DNA of 47,630 nucleotides from an uncultured Lachnospiraceae bacterium (GTDB taxonomy: Bacteria; Bacillota; Clostridia; Lachnospirales; Lachnospiraceae): NCBI GenBank assembly GCA_910586005.1, contig CAJUHG010000006.1, positions 22,445 through 70,074 on the forward strand, in the 5' to 3' direction. The position numbers and the translations under genes are program-made. How positions within the stretch are numbered: the stretch's first letter is position 1; each line of letters opens with the position of its first letter. The notes under the pieces are model-generated. The model searched no databases. It had not been told where the DNA came from and saw only the letters and a program-made list of their open reading frames with translations. Positions 17,290 through 25,243 of this stretch are shown here, one piece after another.

Positions 17290-19710
17290 CTACTTTCTCA
17301 ACTCAATTCCCATTGCCTCTAAAGTTTTCAGGATTTTATCCATAGCAGGAGCATAATCACTTTCTTCTAAAGTTTTATCTTTTGCTCTAAAGGTCAAAGA
17401 ATATGCAACTGATTTATATCCTACTTTAATTTGTGAACCTTCATAAATATCAAATAATTCATAACTTTCTAAATATTGTCCTCCCTTAGCATCAAATACT
17501 TTCTCTATTTCTCCAACTAAGAGATTTTTTTTCATAACCATACTAATGTCTCGAGTCACTGCTGGGAATTTTGCAATTCCTTCATATTTTCGCTCAAAAT
17601 TTGCTCGTTCTACAATTTTAGGCATATCTATCACTGCCACATAGACTCTTTCTTTTATGGAATAATTACTTGCTACCTGCGGATGAATCTCTCCTAGATA
17701 ACCTACTATTTCACCATCATAAATTACATTTGCTTGTCTTCCTGGATGTAAGAAAGGTTTCCCAGCATCAGGGTCATACGTTTCTTTTCCTAAAAGCCCT
17801 GCTTTGTCAAAAAACTCCTCTATTACCCCTTTCATTGTATAGAAATCTCCCTTTCCATACATTCCAAGTGTAAATTGCATCCGCTCTTCTGGAAGTTCTG
17901 TAAGTGGTATTTGCTTTGGTAAATAAATATTTCCCAGCTCATAAAGTCGTACATTTCTATTTCTACGATTAAAATTTGTAGAGAGAGAGGTAAGCATACC
18001 ATTCAAAGAAATCGTGCGCATAATACTAAAATCCTCTCCCAAAGGATTAGAAATCACTACGGTTTTGCGCAATTCACTATCTTTTGGAAGTAATAATTTA
18101 TCAAATACTTTAGGACTTTCAAAAGAATAGCTCATTCCCTGACTAAATCCACAGTATTCTGCAATATTTTTTGCTATTTCTTCTACTCTTAATTTAAAAG
18201 ATAATTTCCCTGTAGTTGCTTCTCCTGTTGGAAGTGATGTTGGAATATTATCATATCCATAAAATCTTGCAACTTCTTCTGCCATATCTGCTAGACATTC
18301 TAAATCTTGTCTCCAAGAAGGTACAATCACTTCTTCTTTCTCATAGTCATAATCCAAATCAATTTTCTTAAAATAATCAATCATAGTTTCTTTGTCAATC
18401 TCTGTTCCCAACAATTGATTTACTTTCTCTGCATCAAAAGAAATTCTTCGACCCTCTTTTACTTTTCCATATACATCAACGATACCACCTACTACTTCTC
18501 CTGCCCCTAATTCTTCTATTAATTGGCAAGCACGATTAATCGCTTCTATCGCATTATTAGGGTCTAATCCTTTTTCAAATTTACTAGAGGCATCTGTTCT
18601 AAGACCAACCTTCTTACTAGAAAGACGAATATTAGTTCCATCAAAACAAGCTGCTTCAAATAACATAGTCTGTACTTGATCTGTAATCATGGAATTTTCG
18701 CCCCCCATAATACCAGCAATTCCCACTGCTTTTTCTCCATCACAAATCATCAATACCGAATCATCCATTGTTCGCTCTTGTCCATCTAAGGTTACAAATT
18801 TTTCACCTTTTGTAGCACGTCGTACAATAATTTCTTTTTTAGCAATGGTATCTAAATCATAGGCATGCATAGGCTGACCATATTCTTCCATCACATAATT
18901 TGTAATATCTACAATATTGTTGATAGGGCGAATCCCTTGAGAAGCAAGGCGTCTTTGCATCCATTTTGGAGATGGTGCAATCTTAACATTTTTCACTACT
19001 CTTGCACAATATCTTGGACAAAGTTCTGAATCTTCAACTGTTACTTTTACATAATGATTGACATCTTCATCATTGCCTGTCTCTGTAATAATTGGATGCT
19101 TAAATTCTTTCTGAAAAGTAGCTGCTGCCTCTCTTGCAAGACCAATAACACCAAAACAATCCACACGATTAGAAGTAATCTCATATTCAAACACCACATC
19201 ATCTAACCCTAATGCTTTGATAGCACTTTCTCCTACTACTGCATCTTCTTCAAAAATATAAATACCATTTTCTGGTGCTTCAGGATACATATCTTTTGTA
19301 GAACCAAGCTCTTCGATAGAACACATCATTCCATTAGAAGGAACTCCACGTAACTTTCCTTTCTTGATTTTAATTCCTCCAGGTGTTTTTTTCCCATCAT
19401 GCCCTCCTGCTACACGTCCACCGTCTAATACAACTGGAACTTTATATCCTTCTTTTACATTTGGTGCTCCTGTTACAATTTGGATATCCTCTCCTGTGCC
19501 AATATCTACTTGACAAACTACTAATTTATCTGCATCAGGATGTTTTTCAATTTTTTTAATTTGACCAATTACAATTTTTTCTAAATCTGCATCTAATGCT
19601 TCAAATCCTTCTACTTTAGAACCAGATAAAGTCATTGCATCCATATATTCCTGTGCTGTCACATTTAATTCTGGTACATAGGCTTTTATCCATGATAATG
19701 ATGTATTCAT
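17290..19710 (-). CDS. pheT: Phenylalanyl-tRNA synthetase beta subunit
   Basis: An 806-residue subunit of the alpha2-beta2 enzyme that charges tRNA-Phe. The EMAP/tRNA-binding fold (about 40-150, IGQIKKIEKHPDADKLVVC), B3/B4 editing domain (about 210-385, with MHAYDLD and MGGENS), B5 domain (about 405-475) and C-terminal anticodon-binding FDX-ACB domain (KFPAVTRDISMV to the end) are present. It follows pheS by 93 bp, a gap holding a degenerate copy of the hairpin element. Expression should be under the T-box ahead of pheS. Confidence 0.97.
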   Translation of the reverse strand: MNTSLSWIKAYVPELNVTAQEYMDAMTLSGSKVEGFEALDADLEKIVIGQIKKIEKHPDADKLVVCQVDIGTGEDIQIVTGAPNVKEGYKVPVVLDGGRVAGGHDGKKTPGGIKIKKGKLRGVPSNGMMCSIEELGSTKDMYPEAPENGIYIFEEDAVVGESAIKALGLDDVVFEYEITSNRVDCFGVIGLAREAAATFQKEFKHPIITETGNDEDVNHYVKVTVEDSELCPRYCARVVKNVKIAPSPKWMQRRLASQGIRPINNIVDITNYVMEEYGQPMHAYDLDTIAKKEIIVRRATKGEKFVTLDGQERTMDDSVLMICDGEKAVGIAGIMGGENSMITDQVQTMLFEAACFDGTNIRLSSKKVGLRTDASSKFEKGLDPNNAIEAINRACQLIEELGAGEVVGGIVDVYGKVKEGRRISFDAEKVNQLLGTEIDKETMIDYFKKIDLDYDYEKEEVIVPSWRQDLECLADMAEEVARFYGYDNIPTSLPTGEATTGKLSFKLRVEEIAKNIAEYCGFSQGMSYSFESPKVFDKLLLPKDSELRKTVVISNPLGEDFSIMRTISLNGMLTSLSTNFNRRNRNVRLYELGNIYLPKQIPLTELPEERMQFTLGMYGKGDFYTMKGVIEEFFDKAGLLGKETYDPDAGKPFLHPGRQANVIYDGEIVGYLGEIHPQVASNYSIKERVYVAVIDMPKIVERANFERKYEGIAKFPAVTRDISMVMKKNLLVGEIEKVFDAKGGQYLESYELFDIYEGSQIKVGYKSVAYSLTFRAKDKTLEESDYAPAMDKILKTLEAMGIELRK

Positions 19711-19773
19711 AATAATTAATTCCTTTCTTCATCATAATTAACACTAATTGAAATTATTTGTATTATTAATAGC

Positions 19774-19800
19774 GTTGCTTTACAAATTTTCTATTGTCAT
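19774..19800. repeat. Interspersed hairpin element, degenerate copy in the pheS-pheT gap
   Basis: The 13-nt loop-like GTTGCTTTACAAA followed by TTTTCTATTGTCATAAA matches the right half of the family; the left arm of the stem is lost. Confidence 0.5.
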
Positions 19801-19803
19801 AAA

Positions 19804-20823
19804 TTAAAATTGTTTTAAAAAACGTTCATCATTTTCATACAATAAACGCATATCATCAATTTCATATTTCAACAATGCAATACGCTCTAATCCTACTCCA
19901 AAAGCAAATCCTGAATATTCCTCTGGATCAATATTGCTCATTTTTAATACACGTGGATGTACCATACCACAGCCTAAAATCTCAATCCACCCAGAACCTT
20001 TACAAAATTTACAACCTTTTCCACCACATTTAAAACATGTCACATCAACTTCTGCACTTGGTTCTGTAAATGGAAAATGATGGGGGCGAAATTTTACTTT
20101 TGTATCTTTTCCAAATAATTGTTTTGCAAATTCTGCAAGTGTTCCTTTTAAATCTGCAAAAGTAATATGTTTATCTATTACAAGACCTTCAATTTGATGG
20201 AAAGATGGTGAATGAGTAGCATCTACATCATCCGAACGAAATACTCTGCCTGGGGCAATCATACGAATTGGCAACTTCCCTTTTTCCATCTCGCGCACCT
20301 GTACAGGTGAAGTCTGTGTACGAAGCAGAATCTTATCATTGATATAAAAAGTATCTTGTTCATCCTTTGCAGGATGATTCGCTGGAATATTCAAAGCTTC
20401 AAAATTATAATAATCATATTCTACTTCTGGTCCTTCTACTACCTCATATCCCATACCTACAAAAATACGTTCTACTTCCTCTAAGGCAATTGTATTGGGA
20501 TGACGATGTCCTACAAGATTCTTCTTTGCTGGAAGAGTCACATCAATTACTTCTTGTTTTAATTTAATATTACGCTCTGCTGCCTCTAATTTTGCCCTTG
20601 TTTCATCAATTAATTTTTCTATACTTTCTCTTGTCTCATTTACAAGCTGACCTACAATTGGACGTTCTTCTGGCAAAACTTCCTTCATACTTTTTAGTAC
20701 AGCAGTCAATTCTCCCTTCTTTCCTAAAAATGCAACTTTTACATCATTTAATTTTGCAAGGCCGTCAGAATTTTGAATTTCGCGGATTGCTTCTGCTTTA
20801 ATTTTTTCTAGTCTTTCTTTCAT
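19804..20823 (-). CDS. pheS: Phenylalanyl-tRNA synthetase alpha subunit
   Basis: The catalytic subunit, forming Phe-AMP and charging tRNA-Phe. I set the start at 20823 (MKERLEKIKAEAIREIQNSD), preceded by AAAGGAGAATAAAGGA, giving 339 residues, the usual length. The frame stays open to 20973 but that part is a noncoding repeat. The class II core has motif 2 (GRVFRSDDVDATHSPSFHQI) and motif 3 (GFAFGVGLERIALLKY). A four-Cys knuckle, CFKCGGKGCKFC, lies between them as in many Gram-positive PheS proteins. It is the first gene of the T-box controlled pheS-pheT-queA unit. Confidence 0.97.
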   Translation of the reverse strand: MKERLEKIKAEAIREIQNSDGLAKLNDVKVAFLGKKGELTAVLKSMKEVLPEERPIVGQLVNETRESIEKLIDETRAKLEAAERNIKLKQEVIDVTLPAKKNLVGHRHPNTIALEEVERIFVGMGYEVVEGPEVEYDYYNFEALNIPANHPAKDEQDTFYINDKILLRTQTSPVQVREMEKGKLPIRMIAPGRVFRSDDVDATHSPSFHQIEGLVIDKHITFADLKGTLAEFAKQLFGKDTKVKFRPHHFPFTEPSAEVDVTCFKCGGKGCKFCKGSGWIEILGCGMVHPRVLKMSNIDPEEYSGFAFGVGLERIALLKYEIDDMRLLYENDERFLKQF

Positions 20824-20853
20824 TCCTTTATTCTCCTTTACTTTAACACTTCT

Positions 20854-20997
20854 CAATAACATGATCTTTCCTATAAAAGAACAAAGCGGACAAGTCCGCT
20901 TCAGCTCCCTAAATCCCTCATTCATGAGGGACTTGTACGCTTTGCTGCGCCGAGTGCGGTCACATAGTGACATTTTCCATTCGCACGAGTGCGCATA
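20854..20997 (-). repeat. Interspersed element R3 in the pheS leader
   Basis: Bases 20854-20881 (CAATAACATGATCTTTCC then TATAAAAGAA) recur at 42074-42101 with two changes. Bases 20981-20996 (minus-strand ATGCGCACTCGTGCGA) recur exactly at 35428-35443, with further similarity downstream (GATGTC, GTGACC/GTGAGACC). Inside are a CGGACAAGTCCG palindrome and a CCCTCATTCATGAGGG hairpin. The element lies between the T-box terminator and the pheS ribosome site, so it would be in the mRNA only after antitermination. Confidence 0.6.
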
Positions 20998-21002
20998 ATT
21001 AT

Positions 21003-21066
21003 TTTTATCTTATAGGAAATATACTTTCACGCTTTAGCGTGACAAGGTATTTCCTATAAGATAAAA
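21003..21066. repeat. Perfect 19-bp inverted repeat after the T-box terminator
   Basis: TTTTATCTTATAGGAAATA (21003-21021) is the exact complement of 21048-21066. The 26-nt centre holds a second hairpin, TCACGCT-TT-AGCGTGA. The outer arm merges with the U-tract of the T-box terminator. In RNA it would be a stable rod just after the terminator. Confidence 0.8.
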
Positions 21067-21400
21067 AAATCCCTATGCCAAAGGCATAGGGACGAAAATT
21101 CCGCGGTACCACCCTATTTTTTAAAAATATATATGATATCTTGACTATTCCTGAAAAGTATAATTAACTTTTAGAAACATTACTCATAGAAATAAATATA
21201 AATTTTTAAACACTTCTTCTGCGTAACGTGCAGGAAACGTCACATCCTAATCTAAACAAATATTTATTTCAGATATGCAGCTCCAGTGGGAAATTCAAGA
21301 ATTGTCTTTTCTTAAAAGGACTTGCAGCTGGTAATCCTTTCTCTCTGTAAGTAGTACAATTCTCTACTTGTGTAAAAAACACCAACACTTTCATTGCTTT
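21063..21400 (-). promoter_or_regulatory. Phe-specific T-box riboswitch
   Basis: The leader is read on the minus strand. The T-box core AGGGTGGTACCGCGG is at 21115-21101. The terminator is CCCTATGCC-TTT-GGCATAGGG (21091-21071) followed by a run of Us. The upstream stem I carries GAATTTCCC near 21296-21288, with UUC at 21292-21290 as the likely phenylalanine specifier. Uncharged tRNA-Phe should bind and favour the antiterminator, allowing transcription of pheS-pheT-queA. The amino acid identity agrees with the downstream gene. Confidence 0.93.
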
Positions 21401-21456
21401 TTTCTTATAAACTTTATGAGCCTTATTCTAACATGCACTTTCAAAAACTGCAAGTA

Positions 21457-22284
21457 TTAATTTATTTCTTTTCTTATTTGATATTCTTCATAAATTTTAT
21501 TTATTTCTGCACATACCAATAAAATATAAATTCCAAAATATAGCCATAACATTACTAAAATAAGTGTAGTTAAACTTCCATACATAGAAAATCCATGAAA
21601 ATAATCTACATATATAGATATTCCAAAGGATAAACCAGACCAGCCTATCGCACTCATAATACTTCCAGGAAGTTGATTTTTTACTGCTGCTTTTCTATTA
21701 GGTAACATTTTAAAAAGCATAGCAAAAAATAACATCAAAATTGCCAATAAAATCAAAGAGCGCAATTTTAATATTGCTTGAGTAATATTCGCCATAATAG
21801 GAAAATATTCAATAATTAAATGCTGTAAACTATTTCCAAAAACCATAAGGGTAAGAGACACAACAATAGCAATAATCAGCATTAATGTATATAAGATTGC
21901 ACGAAATCGTAAAAAAATCCAATTTCTTGTTTCTTCTATATCATATACACAATTTAATCCATTTGCAAGATATTGAAGTCCTTTTGCAGCAGACCATACT
22001 GCCATTACAGCCGCAGCAGAGACAATTCCCACAGAATTATTGTACACCTCATGAATAATTCCTATTAAAAAAGGTGAAATATATTCTGGCATAAGTCGAT
22101 TGATAATCTCCATTATCATACTTTCTGTTACTGGTGTATATTGTACCAGTGATATAAATAACATAAGAAATGGTATTAAGGATAACACAATAAAAAACGC
22201 TGACTGTGCAGCATATGCACTGATATGGTCCTCTCTACACTTTTCCATAAAGGCTCTTATTACTGCTACTATTTTCCAAAACAT
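21457..22284 (-). CDS. YihY/BrkB-family polytopic membrane protein
   Basis: A 275-residue protein with about six transmembrane segments. Family marks are the N-terminal DHISAYAAQSAFFIVLSLIPF block, the central WSAAKGLQYLANGLNCVYD and LPNRKAAVKNQLPGS motifs, and LTTLILVMLWLYFGIYILL near the C-terminus. Once called RNase BN, the family has no secure function; it is not that RNase. It starts 2 bp after the spoIID-like gene, so the two are one transcript, perhaps linking it to envelope or spore-coat biology. Function is otherwise unknown. Confidence 0.88.
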   Translation of the reverse strand: MFWKIVAVIRAFMEKCREDHISAYAAQSAFFIVLSLIPFLMLFISLVQYTPVTESMIMEIINRLMPEYISPFLIGIIHEVYNNSVGIVSAAAVMAVWSAAKGLQYLANGLNCVYDIEETRNWIFLRFRAILYTLMLIIAIVVSLTLMVFGNSLQHLIIEYFPIMANITQAILKLRSLILLAILMLFFAMLFKMLPNRKAAVKNQLPGSIMSAIGWSGLSFGISIYVDYFHGFSMYGSLTTLILVMLWLYFGIYILLVCAEINKIYEEYQIRKEIN

Positions 22285-22286
22285 TT

Positions 22287-24551
22287 TTATTCCTCATTGT
22301 ATATATTTTCTATGGAAATATCCTGATAAAATTTCATTAAAATTTCTGTATATTTCATTCCCGCCTTAGCCATACCATTAGCACCATTCTGACCCATACC
22401 AATTCCATGACCATAGCCACCTCCATATAAGGTATATCCTTTCTTGGTCGGAATTATAGCACAATAGGCACTTGGCAATAATTTCATATCAACTGGATTA
22501 TTATCTTTATCTGTCACCTTTGTGCTGATAGCTCCAAGTACGTAACGTACATTATACTCTGTAAATAAATTTACACTTCCATTTTCATATAAAATATCAA
22601 GTCTTCGGATTCCTCCACCTGCACCACGCTCTCCTACAGAAATATTCTGCACTGTACCAAATCCTGCAAGGTCACCTTCAGAACCTGCTGTCCCATCTTT
22701 TTTCACTATCTGCACATTACTTCTATTAGCATTTGCACGAGTTGCAATTGCAGCATTTAATACTTCCATTTTCTGCTCCACTTGCAATTTTGCTTTCCAA
22801 CGGAAATAAGGACTATCACTATCATATGCTTCCACTTTTTTATTTTTTATAAATTCTGTAAAAATTTCTTCATTGGAAATATCTAATTCCTTTCCATCTG
22901 ATAATAAAGAAACTCCTTGTAAATAAGCGTTTCTATCTCCTTCCACTGTATTCCAAAGTCCCATATTTCCTGTATATCCACAAGAAGTAGAAAAGAAATA
23001 TGCTTCTGCAATCTCATCTTGATATTTTATCACTTCTCCTACAGTATCATCTACAGCAAGATTTGTCTCAGGAGTTTCTTCTTGTTTCCTATATACCTGA
23101 TAATTTGTACTATCATCTACATGAGCTCCCAATGCAGCATAGTCATTTTTCATAAGTTGTATACAAGCATAACTTCTAGCACAAACTGCCTGAACACATA
23201 GAGCATCTCTTTCATAAGAAGCTGGCATTTCGCTTGGGACTACTCCATATAAATATTGTTCTAATGAAAGTTCATTTACCACACCATAACCCTCTGGATA
23301 TCTTCTTATTTCAAAAGTCCCTCTATATCCCAAAGATTTATGTGCTCCTGCTTCATCAGAAAAATAAATTCTTCCCTTCTCATCCTCCAATGTCAGTTTA
23401 ACATAATCAGATTCTTCTGTAAAATATGCTGAAGCTGCAATTGGCTGATTTGCAATTATTGGTTCTGTCTTATCTCCAATAGATATGATACCATTAACAT
23501 CGGCTACAAAAAAAGGATTTTCATGATATTGACCACTCTCCTCATTTAATAAAAGCACACGAATGGTTTCTATAAATGCAGGTTCTTTTAATATAATTCC
23601 ACAAACCTGTTTTTTAGCTACCACAAAATCTGCCTGTAAATTTCCAATGACCAATTTTGATTCATCTAATTCTTCCACCGTTCCATATGTCTTATATATT
23701 TTAAGAGTACCACTATGTTTTAAAGTTCCATATCCAGAAATTTCAATCTGTTTATCATTAAAACTTAAAACCTTTCCTGTAATCATATCTTCTTTTTTAT
23801 AAATAGCAGTAACTTTAGAATCTTTCCATTCTACATCACAAATAGTGTCTGTAATTTCTTCAGTCAATCCCTCAATATCCAAAGAAAGTTGCTCATGCTC
23901 ATATAAAATATCAGCTTTTTCATTTTTTGTTGTATGGACAAATACATTCTCTAAAGTAAGTGTTTTCTTATATTCGCTATTAATGCCTATAATTTTATTA
24001 TCTTTCAAATACACTTGATACATATCATAAGTATGAAAATAATTTACACCTTCTGCTACTTCATAAAAGCCTTTTTGTGTTAGCCTTTGAAGATTCTGCC
24101 CATCTTCTAATTCTTTTGACTCCTCTGTAAGAAATACTAAATTTGCAACAGATACTTGATTATTTGAATCTAATAAATCCAAAATTTGTTCATAAATCAT
24201 ATTCCACTGTGAACGTGTTACATTCTTCCAAGCGGCCTCTTTGGAATAAGTTATGTAGTTCTGAACAGAAAGCTGTTTTAATAGAAGTTCAAGTTTTTTA
24301 AAGGTAAGTTTTCCATTTAAATTCTTTCCCTGATTAATTTCTTTTAATTTATCTCTCCATTCCTCCTCCTCATAATATGTAAAACTAAGCTGAGAAGGCA
24401 ATTCTGCTATTGCCACATATTCCTCACTGTATTCTAGGATTATTTTTTCCTGAGTCACAATTCTAATAAAAATAATAGTTAAAATTAGTACAAGTATTGT
24501 TAAAGTCACTATCATACAGTTTCTTTTTCTAACAGAATATTTTTTCTCCAT
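22287..24551 (-). CDS. SpoIID/LytB-domain cell-wall protein
   Basis: A 754-residue membrane-anchored protein. One transmembrane segment is at about 12-31. A long N-terminal region without a clear family covers 40-350. The SpoIID domain lies at about 410-600 with YLYGVVPSEMPASY (Glu441, the position of the catalytic acid in SpoIID), ALCVQAVCARSYA and YFFSTSCGYTGN. The end has the conserved GGGYGHGIGMGQNGANGMAKAG block. SpoIID itself is a lytic transglycosylase that cleaves stem-less glycan strands during engulfment; LytB-type relatives act in vegetative cells. Twice the length of SpoIID, it is probably the vegetative or mixed type. It is cotranscribed with a YihY protein. Confidence 0.85.
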   Translation of the reverse strand: MEKKYSVRKRNCMIVTLTILVLILTIIFIRIVTQEKIILEYSEEYVAIAELPSQLSFTYYEEEEWRDKLKEINQGKNLNGKLTFKKLELLLKQLSVQNYITYSKEAAWKNVTRSQWNMIYEQILDLLDSNNQVSVANLVFLTEESKELEDGQNLQRLTQKGFYEVAEGVNYFHTYDMYQVYLKDNKIIGINSEYKKTLTLENVFVHTTKNEKADILYEHEQLSLDIEGLTEEITDTICDVEWKDSKVTAIYKKEDMITGKVLSFNDKQIEISGYGTLKHSGTLKIYKTYGTVEELDESKLVIGNLQADFVVAKKQVCGIILKEPAFIETIRVLLLNEESGQYHENPFFVADVNGIISIGDKTEPIIANQPIAASAYFTEESDYVKLTLEDEKGRIYFSDEAGAHKSLGYRGTFEIRRYPEGYGVVNELSLEQYLYGVVPSEMPASYERDALCVQAVCARSYACIQLMKNDYAALGAHVDDSTNYQVYRKQEETPETNLAVDDTVGEVIKYQDEIAEAYFFSTSCGYTGNMGLWNTVEGDRNAYLQGVSLLSDGKELDISNEEIFTEFIKNKKVEAYDSDSPYFRWKAKLQVEQKMEVLNAAIATRANANRSNVQIVKKDGTAGSEGDLAGFGTVQNISVGERGAGGGIRRLDILYENGSVNLFTEYNVRYVLGAISTKVTDKDNNPVDMKLLPSAYCAIIPTKKGYTLYGGGYGHGIGMGQNGANGMAKAGMKYTEILMKFYQDISIENIYNEE

Positions 24552-24701
24552 GCAATTATTTCCTGTTTCCTTTCAAATTTAGTGAGTTATTAATTATCAC
24601 TATTAAGATATGAGATATTGTCTTCTAAGATGTACTAATATAAATTTATAACTCAATATCTTTAGAATCGGAAGTTTTTCCTATGTATTTTATTGAATGA
24701 A

Positions 24702-24728
24702 AAGGCTGCCTTTATCCAAAGCAGCCTT
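24702..24728 (-). terminator. Intrinsic terminator upstream of the spoIID-like gene
   Basis: AAGGCTGC (24702-24709) pairs with GCAGCCTT (24721-24728); on the minus strand the hairpin is followed by TTCATTC. It could end transcripts from the 6S-like RNA locus or the L,D-transpeptidase gene. Confidence 0.6.
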
Positions 24729-24729
24729 C

Positions 24730-24835
24730 CCTCTTTTGTAATTTAAATATCTTTTGTATCTTATTCTTCTTTTGTATGATATCTTTTGTAGTTGATATCT
24801 TTCGTATTTTATAATTCTCTTTTGAAACTTATGCG
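24730..24835 (-). repeat. Degenerate short repeats (ACAAAAGATAT-like)
   Basis: On the minus strand ACAAAAGATAT or close variants occur five or six times in about 100 bp, spaced 11-20 bp, between the 6S-like RNA and the terminator. No coding frame fits. The role is unknown; slippage expansion or a protein-binding array are both possible. Confidence 0.5.
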
Positions 24836-24883
24836 CAAGTTCGCTTTTGTAAAAATCTTTTGTTTTTTACTTTTTCTCTTCTG

Positions 24884-25073
24884 GAAAGTACCCCAAAATG
24901 CCGTTTCCTGCAATTTTGACTCCTAGCTACGCTAGGTGGGTAACCGCAACCTTTCTTCTGCCTTCCGCTGCGTTATGACGGCTTGACATCCAATTGGCAA
25001 TATAGGAATCCCATAAAAACAAATGTAGGTTCAAAATAGCAGGGTATCGAACACCCCAGGAATACTTTCTAGC
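24884..25073 (-). ncRNA. ssrS: Probable 6S RNA
   Basis: A noncoding block of about 190 nt, the usual 6S length. The 5' end (GAAAGTA, 25069-25063) pairs with the 3' end (TACTTTC, 24890-24884), and further in ATTTTGA pairs with TCAAAAT, making one long rod with an open centre as in 6S RNA. A CCTAGC-GTA-GCTAGG hairpin is on the 3' side. The segments TGGGGTGTTCGATACCCTGC and TTTTGAACCTACATTTG match my memory of lachnospiral 6S RNAs. A clean promoter starts just upstream. 6S RNA binds housekeeping RNA polymerase and mimics an open promoter. The assignment rests on fold, length and recalled sequence; a covariance-model search would settle it. Confidence 0.7.
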
Positions 25074-25080
25074 TAAACTG

Positions 25081-25109
25081 ATTATACCTTATTATGCCCC
25101 GATTAGCAA
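25081..25109 (-). promoter_or_regulatory. Promoter of the 6S-like RNA
   Basis: Minus-strand TTGCTA (25109-25104), 17-bp spacer, perfect TATAAT (25086-25081). The predicted start near 25074 falls a few bases before the closing stem of the RNA. Confidence 0.75.
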
Positions 25110-25173
25110 CTAAAAATTAATGTTAATTTCATGCTTCTTACACAAAATTTCCCAGTTTCTTAAGCGCGAGCAT

Positions 25174-25186
25174 CATGCTCTGCGAA
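25174..25186. repeat. Conserved loop of the hairpin element without its usual stem
   Basis: CATGCTCTGCGAA is an exact match to the 13-nt loop consensus, here inside a different fold where CAGTTTC (25153-25159) can pair with GAAACTG (25184-25190). Confidence 0.5.
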
Positions 25187-25243
25187 ACTGCGCACCTTCC
25201 TATATGATTTTTAATTAAAAATTTTTCTACCTTTTTCGACAAA

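Noticed and set aside
20824..20973. N-terminal extension of pheS to 20973
   Set aside because: The extra 50 codons read through repeat element R3, lack a family match, and a good ribosome site precedes the ATG at 20823.
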